Assembly: GCA_018435665.1 (NCBI GenBank)
Contig: JAHDND010000066.1
Location: 1 to 47,642, forward strand
Origin: Candidatus Thiosymbion sp.
GTDB lineage: Bacteria > Pseudomonadota > Gammaproteobacteria > Chromatiales > Chromatiaceae
Direction of reading: 5' to 3'
DNA length: 47,642 bases
The notes beneath the pieces were generated by a model. The model saw only the letters and a list, made by a program, of their open reading frames with translations, made no database searches and was not told the origin of the DNA. Below are positions 24,228-31,633 of the stretch, in pieces. Position 1 is the stretch's first letter. The number at the start of each line of letters is the position of its first letter. The position numbers and the translations under genes are program-made.

Positions 24228-25229
24228 ATGAACGCCTTGAGCGAAGAGACAAACTCCTGTAAGCGGATGTCCCGCTACAAGCGGCGGGTGTTCGACAAAC
24301 CGTTGTGCTTCACGCCGCGTGATTTCACGATCCTGCACACCCTCTACAAATATCATCTCCTCACGACGCATCAGATCGTCGCCGTTCATCAGGGGAGCGA
24401 GCAAAAAACGCGCTGGCGTCTACGGGAACTGTTCGACGCCGGTTTTCTGGAGCGATTCCACACCAAGACCGACATGACCGTACCAGGCTCGGAGCCGGTG
24501 GTCTACGCGCTCACCGACCGTGGCGCCGATTGGCTCTCCACGCATCGAACCGATATCGAACGGCAGCATACCCGCTATAACGAGCGGAATGCACGACGCA
24601 CCCTCTCGACCATTCCGCATACGCTCATGGTCGCGGAGATCATGTTGCGGTTCGAACTCAGCGCCTACTTCCGCCCGACGGAGGTGGCGTTCATTTCGCA
24701 ACAGGAGATGCTCGCCAGCGCCCCCGAGGTGACGCGCAACCGACGCACGCCGACCCAGTGGAACCACAAGATCCTCGTCAAAGGCGAACCGGTCGTGATC
24801 GGCAACAACCCCGATCAGATGTTCGGAGTCATCTACCGGAACCGTCCGGAGGGACGCAATACCCGCTACTTCTTTCTGGAAGCCGATCGGGCTTCGGAGA
24901 CGGTACGTCCCGTAACCAGGCATCTCTTGAAGGCCACGATCTACAAGAAGATGCTCGGCTACTATCACACCCACCTGCAAAAGGTGCATCAGGGTGTCTT
25001 TGGCGATTGGATGCGTAACTTCCGCGTGCTGTTCGTCGTCGATTCCACGGGCAAGGCAAGCGATGGGAAGACGCGGCTGGAGAACTTCATCGAGACGGCG
25101 GGGCAGGTGACCGAAGGGCGGATCACCGAGCTGTTCCTCTTCACCACCTTCGATCGACTCAAGGCCAGCGAGAGCCCACACACCCACACCTGGGTGAACG
25201 TGGCGGGGAAGGAGACGCGGCTCTTGTAA
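24228..25229 (+). CDS. Replication-relaxation family protein
   Basis: 333 residues. The N-terminal winged helix CFTPRDFTILHTLYKYHLLTT...TRWRLRELFDAGFLERF is diagnostic of the replication-relaxation (Replic_Relax) family. The remainder has IPHTLMVAEIMLRFEL, an acidic/Arg-containing central beta region (YFFLEADRASETVRPV), and FRVLFVVDSTGKASDGKTRLENF. The family is named for a proposed role in relaxing DNA or initiating replication or transfer; direct biochemistry is scarce. Co-directional with the ATPases, 48 bp downstream, so it is the best relaxase-like candidate here. ATG 24228 used; an in-frame ATG lies 13 codons further on. Confidence 0.8.
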   Translation: MNALSEETNSCKRMSRYKRRVFDKPLCFTPRDFTILHTLYKYHLLTTHQIVAVHQGSEQKTRWRLRELFDAGFLERFHTKTDMTVPGSEPVVYALTDRGADWLSTHRTDIERQHTRYNERNARRTLSTIPHTLMVAEIMLRFELSAYFRPTEVAFISQQEMLASAPEVTRNRRTPTQWNHKILVKGEPVVIGNNPDQMFGVIYRNRPEGRNTRYFFLEADRASETVRPVTRHLLKATIYKKMLGYYHTHLQKVHQGVFGDWMRNFRVLFVVDSTGKASDGKTRLENFIETAGQVTEGRITELFLFTTFDRLKASESPHTHTWVNVAGKETRLL

Positions 25230-25724
25230 CGGTTGGCGGCCCTCTTGGGGCCGCCGAAGGTCACCCCTCGCGCGACTCGGGGTGGCATGAACGTGACCCC
25301 CTCCGCTCCCCACGGCGCCCCGTCCGCCGTGCGCCCCCCTTTCCTTCGCTGCGCTCTTGAAAGGGCGACGCCCGTCGTTGGGTCGCCTCAAAGGAATGCC
25401 CGCCCTACGGGCGGCCATACCCATCTTTGCCGTGACGCCGCGCCCGAACCCGAACCGTTCGCCGCCGAGTCCGCGCTCCCTCCCACGGGCCCGCCTCACG
25501 CCGTCACGGCGCGGCCTTGGCGTCCGATCGGGCGGCGGCTGCGGCCTTGCCCGACCCGACGCCGGCCTCGTTTCCTTGGTCGCATGCGCTCCCGAGGAAA
25601 CGTCCGTGCCGTCTTGTTTCGGCGGGCCGTGGAAGCGAGCGCCTCTTCGGTCGAGCCGGTGAGCGGGAAGATTGATCCTGCTCTCGCTTGTCTCTCCATT
25701 GTACCGCCCACCCTCACGTGTCAA
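25230..25724. other. Very GC-rich non-coding stretch
   Basis: About 495 bp. A GGCGGCC/GGCCGCC hairpin without T-run (25235-25255) may end the ATPase operon. Long open frames exist on both strands but have low-complexity Arg/Pro/Ala composition and are attributed to high GC content. A nested inverted repeat begins at 25718. Confidence 0.5.
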
Positions 25725-25821
25725 ATGACGACCGTTTCGACCTGCGCGTCAAGCGTTACACGCATTGACCCGCAGGCGAAACGGTGCGTCCGGCTGCTGC
25801 GCAACCGGGGACATTTGACAC
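25718..25821. repeat. Nested inverted repeat
   Basis: Outer arms GTGTCAAATG (25718-25727) and CATTTGACAC (25812-25821) are perfect. Inner arms ACCGTTTCG-A-CCTGCG (25731-25746) and CGCAGGCGAAACGGT (25771-25785) match with one bulged base. The whole spans 104 bp and overlaps the start of a possible small gene. Confidence 0.75.
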
Positions 25822-25895
25822 GCGAGCCTCTCCGGCGGTCCCGCTGGAGAGACATCGCGAGGCAGGTCGAGCTCGCGATGCGTTACGAGCTTTAA
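25725..25895 (+). CDS. Possible small basic protein
   Basis: 56-residue frame, MTTVSTCASSVTRIDPQAKRC then LLRNRGHLTREPLRRSRWRDIARQVELAM. The IDPQAKRVLR-like start resembles small plasmid helix-turn-helix proteins, and it ends 12 bp before the next gene. The ATG lies inside an inverted repeat and no ribosome site is visible, so the call is weak; it may be non-coding sequence. Confidence 0.3.
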   Translation: MTTVSTCASSVTRIDPQAKRCVRLLRNRGHLTREPLRRSRWRDIARQVELAMRYEL

Positions 25896-25907
25896 CCTTA
25901 AGACAGC

Positions 25908-26129
25908 ATGGGATACCTCAAAGACTTTCGCGAGTCGTTCGCGAAACGCCTCAACGCCCTCGATCCCGAGGAGATGAAGGAGGCATTGAACATCGCCTGC
26001 AATGCGTTGCTGGAGTCCTACCGCAACGGGCAGAAGAGCGCGCAAGAAGAGGCGCGCGCGAGCAAGAAGGAAGGCGGAAGTTCCGCCAAGCGCCCGAATC
26101 ATCGGGCGTGGAAGAAGCGCACGATATGA
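25908..26129 (+). CDS. Small hypothetical protein
   Basis: 73 residues: an amphipathic helical start MGYLKDFRESFAKRLNALDPEEMKEALNIACNALLES and a basic, Lys/Arg/Ser-rich tail ending HRAWKKRTI. No family recognised. The basic tail suggests nucleic acid contact. Followed four bases later by a strong hairpin that likely terminates the transcript. Upstream sequence TTAAGACAGC gives only a weak ribosome site. Confidence 0.6.
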   Translation: MGYLKDFRESFAKRLNALDPEEMKEALNIACNALLESYRNGQKSAQEEARASKKEGGSSAKRPNHRAWKKRTI

Positions 26130-26132
26130 ACA

Positions 26133-26156
26133 AAGGGGCTCCACCACGAGCCCCTT
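26133..26156 (+). terminator. Hairpin after small gene
   Basis: AAGGGGCTC and GAGCCCCTT form a perfect 9-bp stem with a six-base loop. The T-run is minimal, so termination is probable but not certain. Confidence 0.6.
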
Positions 26157-26189
26157 GCGCAACCATTATCGGTTAATCCCTCAAGACTT

Positions 26190-26426
26190 ATGGATAACCT
26201 CCATTCCAGCGTATCAGAGCGCAGCGAACCGTCAAGTGCCGACCTGTGCCAAGTCGACCTCTACTACGCGCTCAGACGCGCAGCACGTGACGGGGACACG
26301 CAACTCCCCCTATCGGTCATCGCGGAAATGCTGGTCGATTGTTTCGGCAAGGACATCCGCTTTATCGTTAATCTCATCGCCATCTATGACAAGAGAGGAA
26401 TTGCTACCTACGAACGTTCTTTCTAG
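26190..26426 (+). CDS. Small hypothetical protein upstream of DUF2958 copy 2
   Basis: 78 residues, MDNLHSSVSERSEPSSADL then VDLYYALRRAARDGDTQLPLSVIAEMLVDCFGKD. Helical, acidic and unrecognised. It overlaps the DUF2958 gene by 41 bp in another frame, an arrangement like DUF932/DUF2958 copy 1, which implies translational coupling. The start follows TTATGGATAACC with weak ribosome site. Confidence 0.6.
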   Translation: MDNLHSSVSERSEPSSADLCQVDLYYALRRAARDGDTQLPLSVIAEMLVDCFGKDIRFIVNLIAIYDKRGIATYERSF

Positions 26427-26682
26427 TTTGCCGCCGTTGGGCAGCACGGATGAGCAGCCCGACCCCATCGTGCAAGTGAAGTTCTTCTTTCCCGACTTCT
26501 CGTGGACGTGGTACGCCATTGAGTTCGATGGCGACGATCTCTTCTACGGTTTCGTGGATGGCTTCGAGAAAGAGCTCGGGTACTTCCGACTCTCGGAGCT
26601 GATGGAGAATCGAGGCAAGTTGGGCTTGGAGATAGAACGTGACTTCTGGTTCACGCCTTGTCCGCTTTCGGCGCTTCGGTAG
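26386..26682 (+). CDS. DUF2958 domain protein, copy 2
   Basis: 98 residues from ATG 26386 (MTREELLPTNVL). Family hallmarks: QVKFFFPDFSWTWYAIEFDG, LFYGFVDGFEKELGYF, RLSELMENRGKLGLEIERDFWF. Diverged from copy 1 at 854-1216 but the same domain order. Here the partner upstream is the small helical gene and not DUF932. Function unknown. Ends before a strong terminator. Confidence 0.83.
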   Translation: MTREELLPTNVLSSLPPLGSTDEQPDPIVQVKFFFPDFSWTWYAIEFDGDDLFYGFVDGFEKELGYFRLSELMENRGKLGLEIERDFWFTPCPLSALR

Positions 26683-26705
26683 CGCACAGGGGTAGGGCAG
26701 AGGGG

Positions 26706-26731
26706 AGGGGGGCTACCACGCCCCCCTTTCT
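26706..26731 (+). terminator. Rho-independent terminator
   Basis: AGGGGGGC and GCCCCCCT form an 8-bp stem around TACCAC, followed by TTCTCTCT. Confidence 0.75.
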
Positions 26732-26806
26732 CTCTGTTCGGGCGCGGCGCCACGGCCCCCACCCACCCGTCGGGGGTCACGACGACGGCGACGACGACTT
26801 AAACAC

Positions 26807-26822
26807 AGAAACACGGAAACAC
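26807..26822 (+). repeat. Octamer array, locus 5
   Basis: Two units, AGAAACAC and GGAAACAC, immediately before a TTGACA element (26826) and the radC-like gene. Confidence 0.5.
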
Positions 26823-26901
26823 GATTGACAGAGGAGGGGAGGGGTATATCGTAGAAACAGGCAGTTACCGTTCTTTACCATAACACGGGAGGTGTCTGAT
26901 C

Positions 26902-27408
26902 ATGTGTCCACACCAATACACCCTTCCATTCGACCGACCGGTCGAGGCACAGCCGGAATCACTGTCGGTGAAAGACGATGCGGTGATCGCGGCAGCCTTT
27001 CAGATTCTCCGCAATCGTCATCAACCGGGGAGTCTGTTGACTTCCCCCGAGAGCACGCGGAATTTCCTGCGGCTCTGGCTCGCCGAGAAACCCAACGAGA
27101 TGTTCGGTTGCATCTTTCTCGATAACCGTCATCGCGTGATCGCAATCACCGAGTTGTTCCAGGGAACCATCGACGGAGCGTCCGTGCATCCGCGGGTCGT
27201 GGTGCAGCAGGCCCTCACGGTGCACAATGCCGCCGCGGTCATCTTCTTCCACAATCATCCATCGGGGGTTGTCGATCCCTCACAGGCCGATATTCGCATC
27301 ACCCAGCGCCTGAAAGACGCTCTCGCCATGGTGGAGGTGCGCGTGATCGATCACCTGATCGTGGGTTTCGAAGGCAGCACCTCGTTCGCTGAACGCGGTC
27401 TGCTTTGA
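26902..27408 (+). CDS. radC: RadC-like JAB/JAMM domain protein
   Basis: 168 residues. JAMM metal-binding motif HNHPSGVVDPSQAD near residues 115-128, with the upstream glutamate in ITELFQGTID and the family motif FLRLWLAEKPNEMFGCIFLD. This is the RadC domain, common on plasmids and phages, long annotated as DNA repair although its activity is uncertain; the canonical N-terminal helix-hairpin-helix is absent, so this is the short plasmid form. GGAGGTGTCTGATC precedes the ATG. It shares a probable operon with the primase gene 15 bp downstream. Confidence 0.9.
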   Translation: MCPHQYTLPFDRPVEAQPESLSVKDDAVIAAAFQILRNRHQPGSLLTSPESTRNFLRLWLAEKPNEMFGCIFLDNRHRVIAITELFQGTIDGASVHPRVVVQQALTVHNAAAVIFFHNHPSGVVDPSQADIRITQRLKDALAMVEVRVIDHLIVGFEGSTSFAERGLL

Positions 27409-27422
27409 GGGAGGAATGAGCG

Positions 27423-28421
27423 ATGCCTTACATCGACTGGAAGAAACTCAAGGCGCGCGTCTCGTTACGCGAGATCCTCGCGCACTACGGTCTCCTGGGA
27501 GAATTGACCGACACGGCTCACGGCTTCGAGGGCGTGTGCCCGCTTTGCGGGAGCAAGGCATTCAAGGTGAATGTCGAGAAGAACGCCTGGTTCTGTTTCG
27601 GGACGTGCAAGGCGGAGGCCAAGGCGAAAGGGGAGCAGGCCGGCGGGAACATTCTCGACTTCGTGGCGCGCATGGAGCGGGTCTCGGTGAAAGAAGCGGC
27701 CGCGCGGATCGTGGCCTGGTTTCCCGAGGAGAAGGGAGGAAACGAACCCATGCAGAAACAAGAGGATGCGGCACCGAGGCGACAGGAGCCCGCAGGAGCG
27801 ACGGGAGGGGAGGGGAATAGCAAACCCTTACCCACCCCTAAGGAAGCGCCCAGAGCGGCTCCCAGCGTGCCTGATTTTTTCGATTTCGAGAACAAACCGC
27901 TGTCGTTCGCCCTCAAGGGGATCGACGCCGGCCATGAGGAAATGGTCGCGCTCGGGGTCACCGCAGCTATTGCCACGCGTTACGGTGCAGGGTATTTCAC
28001 GGGGAAGGGCTCCATGGCCGGTCGGGTCGTCTTCCCGTTCCATGACGAAGGCGGGCAGATCGTCGGCTACGCCGGCTACGAGGCACACGACCGATCGTGG
28101 AAGTATCCGGCGGCAGACAAGTTCAATCCGGCCCGGGCGGTCTTCGGGATGTACCAGGCCAAGGATGACGGTGCCGGAGTGGACATGCTCGCGGTGTGCC
28201 GGACACCGCTTGCGGCACTTCAGTACCGTTCGGCGTATCCGGCGGTGATACCGATCGCGATCACGACCGATACGCTATCGGCATACCAGGAGGACGTTCT
28301 TGCCGACCTGATGAACGGACGAGAGCAGCTCCTCTTTATCGCCGCACGGGAAGACTTGCACGCGATCGATATCCTGGGGCGTCTTCTCGAACGGTACTTC
28401 GTGAAGTACGTAAGGACATAA
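27423..28421 (+). CDS. CHC2-type zinc finger primase
   Basis: 332 residues. The N-terminal zinc site is C39-x2-C42 then C58-x3-C62 within VSLREILAHYG...NAWFCFG, the DnaG-type CHC2 finger with Cys in place of the usual His. A variable linker (about 100-150) leads to a TOPRIM-like half: GRVVFPFHDEGGQIVGYAGYE, LLFIAAREDLHAIDILG. It would synthesise primers for plasmid lagging strand replication, perhaps with the RepO-like protein. Shorter than chromosomal DnaG and without its helicase-binding end. Ribosome site GGGAGGAATGAGCG is strong. Confidence 0.85.
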   Translation: MPYIDWKKLKARVSLREILAHYGLLGELTDTAHGFEGVCPLCGSKAFKVNVEKNAWFCFGTCKAEAKAKGEQAGGNILDFVARMERVSVKEAAARIVAWFPEEKGGNEPMQKQEDAAPRRQEPAGATGGEGNSKPLPTPKEAPRAAPSVPDFFDFENKPLSFALKGIDAGHEEMVALGVTAAIATRYGAGYFTGKGSMAGRVVFPFHDEGGQIVGYAGYEAHDRSWKYPAADKFNPARAVFGMYQAKDDGAGVDMLAVCRTPLAALQYRSAYPAVIPIAITTDTLSAYQEDVLADLMNGREQLLFIAAREDLHAIDILGRLLERYFVKYVRT

Positions 28422-28486
28422 CCGTGTTCGTGAGCGTCCGGAACCCATGGCCGCCACGTGACCCGATCCGTTGCGCCAGTGGGCGC

Positions 28487-28510
28487 ACCCGCCGAAGTCG
28501 GCGGGTTTTT
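28487..28510 (+). terminator. Terminator of the radC-primase operon
   Basis: ACCCGCCG pairs with CGGCGGGT around a short loop and is followed by TTTTTC. Confidence 0.85.
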
Positions 28511-28677
28511 CTTATGTCTGTCTGTTTCGCATAACATACTTTATGTAAAGTCGGGGCCGCGTGTATGACCGTGCAGAAACAGGGAGCGAAAAGGAGGAGC
28601 GTTGACAGAGAAATGGAAGCGTGGGGAAGCGCGATCGCCCCGATTGACGATTTCTCGCACGGGTGTAGATTGCAGGT

Positions 28678-28758
28678 AGATGCTGATATTTCCAATCCGT
28701 TCTTTCACCTGCCTTTAGGGGCACCCACTTTTCAAACCTCGCCGCGGCGAGGTTTTTT
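28678..28758 (+). ncRNA. Candidate short RNA
   Basis: A promoter-like pair TTGACG (28644) and TAGATT (28666), spaced 16 bp, would start a transcript near 28678 ending at a strong terminator about 80 nt later. No reading frame fits in this span. GCAGGT at 28672 and ACCTGC at 28707 can pair, but the first arm would fall just before the predicted start. Evidence is only promoter-like plus terminator. Confidence 0.3.
28735..28758 (+). terminator. Rho-independent terminator
   Basis: AACCTCGCC and GGCGAGGTT form a 9-bp stem with a two-base gap, followed by TTTTTT. No protein gene ends here. Confidence 0.85.
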
Positions 28759-28873
28759 CATTTGGCATACATGGCATACAGGTGATCGATCTCACGCTTC
28801 ACTTCCGGTCGACATCCGAATCCGGACTGTTTAGCTCAATAGTATCAAGGCGTTACTTGCTCAACACCACGGC

Positions 28874-28895
28874 GCTCGTGCTACAGATTCCAAGC
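28874..28895 (-). repeat. Orphan Rep iteron
   Basis: A perfect 22-bp reverse-complement match to the fourth iteron at 15835-15856, about 13 kb from the origin. A chance match of this length is unlikely. Possible roles are Rep titration or handcuffing, copy-number control, or a relic of another origin. Confidence 0.85.
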
Positions 28896-29012
28896 ACACC
28901 ACCGTACGGTCGCAAAACAGATATTGTGCGACACGCCAAACAGCGCGGAACTGAGCCATTTTCCCCACTCGCCGCCGTGGGCGCAGGCACGGCTCCACCC
29001 ACGGCGTAACCC

Positions 29013-29363
29013 TTACGCCACTTTGATCGGCTCCCGTCCTTCCGCCGTGAGGGCCTTCAACCACTCCGGTCTTCTGCCGCCACGGTAGACCTTCGAGGGA
29101 TCATCGGGGTGTTGCCATGCAACACCGGCGGCCGCGCGCTTGGCCGCACGTGGCCGGCGACCGCCTTCGAGTCCGAGCAATTCCTCGGGCGTCATCCCGA
29201 CACTCTCCGCGATCGCCCGCATCTTCTCCACCGCTTCCTTTCGCCGCGTCTCGCGGCGCTTGCCGAGTTCCTTCTCGATCATCGGCACCAGGTTCTCCAG
29301 TTCCTTGTCGGAAAAGATCGCGAGATCCAGTTTCGCTTTCACGTTCGTCGTTTCTTCGTTCAT
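29013..29363 (-). CDS. H-NS histone family protein
   Basis: 116 residues. N-terminal coiled-coil oligomerisation region (KELENLVPMIEKELGKRRETRRKEAVEKMRAIAESVG) and a C-terminal DNA-binding region with GGRRPRAAKRAAAGVAWQHPDDPSKVYRGGRRPEWLKAL, the H-NS family's basic hook followed by Trp-containing end. Plasmid H-NS proteins silence AT-rich acquired DNA and mask the plasmid from the host; AT-rich genes at 1.5-8.5 and 43.8-45.0 kb are plausible targets. ATG 29363 used (a GTG lies just before). Confidence 0.88.
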   Translation of the reverse strand: MNEETTNVKAKLDLAIFSDKELENLVPMIEKELGKRRETRRKEAVEKMRAIAESVGMTPEELLGLEGGRRPRAAKRAAAGVAWQHPDDPSKVYRGGRRPEWLKALTAEGREPIKVA

Positions 29364-29416
29364 CACAGATCCGCCTTTGTCGTTCTTACAATCGTTCCCG
29401 TTTCGAGGGAGGTGCG

Positions 29417-29677
29417 TTACCCGTTCGATCGTAGATCATAGACGATCCGGTCGACATCGTCCTCTGAAGCGATACCGAGCGCACGGGCGCGTTCCGCGCC
29501 ATACTGTCTGAGCGCGTCCATCTCCCGCGCGAACTCATCACCGCTTAAGGGATTTTCCCGCTCCGCTTCCCGCGCTTCGAGGATCAACTGCTCCACCTTG
29601 GCATCAAGCTCGATTTCTTCGGTCATGCGCGTCGGGACGAAAGACCCCGGGTTCTTGGAAATGCGTGACACAGCCAT
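29417..29677 (-). CDS. Antitoxin-like small protein
   Basis: 86 residues, or 69 if started at the internal Met (MTEEIELDAKVEQL). Helical, acidic, ending ARALGIASEDDVDRIVYDLRSNG. The 'GI-x-SEDDVDRIVYDLR' ending resembles antitoxins that sit beside PIN-type toxins, but no toxin gene adjoins it. Family assignment is weak. It lies between the H-NS-like gene and parDE. Confidence 0.5.
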   Translation of the reverse strand: MAVSRISKNPGSFVPTRMTEEIELDAKVEQLILEAREAERENPLSGDEFAREMDALRQYGAERARALGIASEDDVDRIVYDLRSNG

Positions 29678-29723
29678 GTTTGAAAAAAGTTACATCTCGG
29701 TTAGAAACTTCCACTCTAGCCCA

Positions 29724-29763
29724 ACCCTTCCCCTCTCAAGCCCGTCGGGTACGTTCCACGTTC
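29724..29763. repeat. Direct repeat flanking parDE, left copy
   Basis: The first 22 bases (ACCCTTCCCCTCTCAAGCCC then GT) match 30430-30451 exactly, and the following 18 bases match partly. The pair flanks the parDE genes. Confidence 0.7.
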
Positions 29764-30076
29764 ACAAGAACAAGGTCGGCAGGTCGCGGGTGCCATGCAC
29801 CACGCGCACCACGACGATCCCCGTTCGAGCCGGCAGGTAGAAGACCAGGTAGTGGGGAAACCCATCGACTCGCATCATACGGATCTTCGCAAGCGCGGGG
29901 TGTTTGAACGACCGCGCCACTCCACTTTTCGGTAACTCGGCAAGCATGGCGCATGTCCCAGCGACCGCGTCCAAGAAACGCTCGGCCGCGGCGGAACTGT
30001 CTCTGCCGATGTAACGCGCATGTTCGTAGATGTCCGTCCGTGCCTGCGGGAGAAACCGGCAGTGTTCTCCGCTCAT
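29762..30076 (-). CDS. parE: ParE/RelE family toxin
   Basis: 104 residues. ParE-type features: FLPQARTDIYEHARYIGRDS, AMLAELPKSGVAR, and the C-terminal core IRMMRVDGFPHYLVFYLPARTGIVVVRVVHGTRD. ParE toxins usually poison DNA gyrase and are neutralised by their partner antitoxin. The gene follows parD with a 4-bp overlap, in the usual antitoxin-first order. It would stabilise the plasmid by killing plasmid-free cells. Confidence 0.88.
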   Translation of the reverse strand: MSGEHCRFLPQARTDIYEHARYIGRDSSAAAERFLDAVAGTCAMLAELPKSGVARSFKHPALAKIRMMRVDGFPHYLVFYLPARTGIVVVRVVHGTRDLPTLFL

Positions 30077-30345
30077 ACCTTCCGTGAGCGGTTCGAGAAC
30101 CCCGTGCGAACCGATCGACGCATCGCCTTCCAGTCTTCATCGGTCATTGGCTCACCCTTCCCTGACGCGAGACCCTCAAGGAGCATCCGCTCCAACAACT
30201 CCTCATCCCGTCGCACCTGATCCTCGCGGATCAACGTTCGCACATAATCGCTCGGATTGCTGTACTGTTTCTCGCCCACGCGCTTCTTGACGTACGTCTT
30301 TAGCGCCTTCGGGAGCGAGATATGTAATGTGGTGGTGGCATCCAT
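30073..30345 (-). CDS. parD: ParD family ribbon-helix-helix antitoxin
   Basis: 90 residues from ATG 30345 (MDATTTLHISLPKALKTYV); an ATG two codons upstream at 30351 is also possible, following AGGAT. The N-terminal ribbon-helix-helix (TTTLHISLPKALKTYVKKRVGE, SNPSDYVRTLIREDQ) binds DNA and the C-terminal tail binds the toxin. Upstream palindrome TGTCA-N5-TGACA at 30369-30383 is a probable autoregulatory operator overlapping the promoter. Confidence 0.87.
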   Translation of the reverse strand: MDATTTLHISLPKALKTYVKKRVGEKQYSNPSDYVRTLIREDQVRRDEELLERMLLEGLASGKGEPMTDEDWKAMRRSVRTGFSNRSRKV

Positions 30346-30368
30346 ACGCATATATCCTATTGATAATA

Positions 30369-30383
30369 TGTCAATATCTGACA
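30369..30383. promoter_or_regulatory. Probable ParD operator
   Basis: TGTCA ATATC TGACA is a perfect 5-bp inverted repeat with further TTGACA-like copies next to it (TTTGACATA). It lies about 24 bp before the parD start. Confidence 0.6.
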
Positions 30384-30429
30384 ATCTTTGACATACTGAC
30401 ATCCTACACCTTGGACGTATTCTGTCCAG

Positions 30430-30469
30430 ACCCTTCCCCTCTCAAGCCCGTTCAGTGCGTTGCGCGTTC
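30430..30469. repeat. Direct repeat flanking parDE, right copy
   Basis: Right-hand partner of 29724-29763, lying 85 bp upstream of the parD start on the other side of the module. Confidence 0.7.
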
Positions 30470-30522
30470 TTTAGGGTACGGTATGAACAAGTCATACCAC
30501 CAAGGCATCCTTGAGGAAACCT

Positions 30523-30735
30523 ATGAGTATCATTTGGGCCAATGATCCCCTGATTCCCCGGGTAAACCTCGCCGAGGAGGCGAGGCTGCGCCACATGCAA
30601 GCGATGACGGAAATCATCGACCTTCGCGCACGCGGAGAGATCAACTCCGAGGAAGCAAGGAGTCGGATACGGGAAGTCAGTTCCATGCACCTGGAACTCT
30701 TGGAGAGAATATTCGGCGACCTCGAGGAGACGTAG
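30523..30735 (+). CDS. Small hypothetical protein
   Basis: 70 residues from ATG 30523, with GAGGAAACCT just before it as ribosome site. Entirely helical and charged: VNLAEEARLRHMQAMTEIIDLRARGEINSEEAR and LELLERIFGDLEE. No family recognised. Lies alone between parDE and the resolvase gene. Confidence 0.55.
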   Translation: MSIIWANDPLIPRVNLAEEARLRHMQAMTEIIDLRARGEINSEEARSRIREVSSMHLELLERIFGDLEET

Positions 30736-30869
30736 TACGTCCCCAAAAGCGGGGCACGACCGTGCCCGCTAAGCGTGTTCAAAAAGGGTATCCTGCAGAG
30801 GCCACCAAAAGCCCTTTCGTTTCAAGCCCCGCCCTACCCCGAGCGTGGCGTTCAGAAAAGAGATCGTTT

Positions 30870-31481
30870 ATGAACGGGACACAGAACCCCGTCGCTCGCC
30901 GCGCGGCGATCTACGCCCGCGTCTCGACCTTCGACAAGGGCCAGAACCCCGAGACCCAACTGCGGGAATTGCGGCGCTTCGCCGAGGCCCGCGGCCTAAC
31001 GGTCGCCCATGAACTGGTCGACATCGCAAGCGGCACGCGGGACAGCCGCCCGAACTACCGCCTCCTCTTCGAGCTTGCGCGCAAGCGCGCGATCGACGTC
31101 GTCCTCGTCTGGCGCTACGACCGCTTCGCCCGCTCGACCCAGGCACTGGTAAACGCACTCGTCGAGTTTCGGGATCTCGGGGTGGACTTCATGAGCTACC
31201 AGGAGAACATCGACACCACCACCTCGCAGGGCAAGATGGTCTTCGCCATCATGGCCTCCCTCGCTGAGTTCGAGAGCGCGCTCATCGCCGAGCGTGTGAA
31301 GGCGGGCATGGCCCGGGCCCGGGCCGAGGGCATCCGCATCGGCCGGCCGAAAGTCCCCGTCGAGGTGAAGCATCGCATCCTGTCCCTGAAGCGAACCGAC
31401 CCCGCCCGCTCCGTGCGCATGATCGCGCGGGAATGCGGGGTATCCGTCGGTACCGTGGTGAATTGCCTGAAGAAGGGGTGA
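30870..31481 (+). CDS. Serine recombinase, resolvase/invertase family
   Basis: 203 residues from ATG 30870. Catalytic serine region AAIYARVSTFDKGQNP (Ser at about residue 19), the motif VLVWRYDRFARS, FESALIAERVKAGMARARAEG and a C-terminal helix-turn-helix (SVRMIARECGVSVGTVVNCL). Small resolvases of this kind resolve plasmid multimers at a res site, complementing partition. A res site was not identified; candidates are the 130 bp upstream. An upstream in-frame start would add 36 residues but lacks family similarity. Invertase function cannot be excluded. Confidence 0.9.
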   Translation: MNGTQNPVARRAAIYARVSTFDKGQNPETQLRELRRFAEARGLTVAHELVDIASGTRDSRPNYRLLFELARKRAIDVVLVWRYDRFARSTQALVNALVEFRDLGVDFMSYQENIDTTTSQGKMVFAIMASLAEFESALIAERVKAGMARARAEGIRIGRPKVPVEVKHRILSLKRTDPARSVRMIARECGVSVGTVVNCLKKG

Positions 31482-31573
31482 AGGCCGGAAGGTAGGTGGT
31501 CTACACTTACCCCTGTCCAAGGGTACGGACGCCGAGAACGGAAGCACTGTCCCTACAGGAGTACGTCCGGAAG

Positions 31574-31595
31574 GCCCCAAGGACGGGGCTTTCTT
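31574..31595 (+). terminator. Terminator after resolvase
   Basis: GCCCC and GGGGC stem with loop AAGGAC, followed by TTTCTTC. Confidence 0.55.
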
Positions 31596-31633
31596 CTATC
31601 TCCCCCGCCCTACCTACCCCTCCTAACCTTACC

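Larger units (their letters stand above)
28422..29012. other. Non-coding region with two terminators and an orphan iteron
   Basis: About 590 bp. A terminator for the radC-primase operon (28487), a promoter-like TTGACG-16-TAGATT (28644-28671), a second strong terminator (28735), and a single perfect iteron (28874). The 89-codon frame at 28565-28834 is crossed by the second terminator and was not accepted. Confidence 0.6.

Noticed and set aside
24420..25724. 434-codon minus-strand frame
   Set aside because: Antisense to the replication-relaxation gene and GC-rich non-coding DNA; low-complexity product.
28565..28834. 89-codon plus-strand frame
   Set aside because: A strong terminator (28735-28758) lies inside it and the product has no recognisable features.
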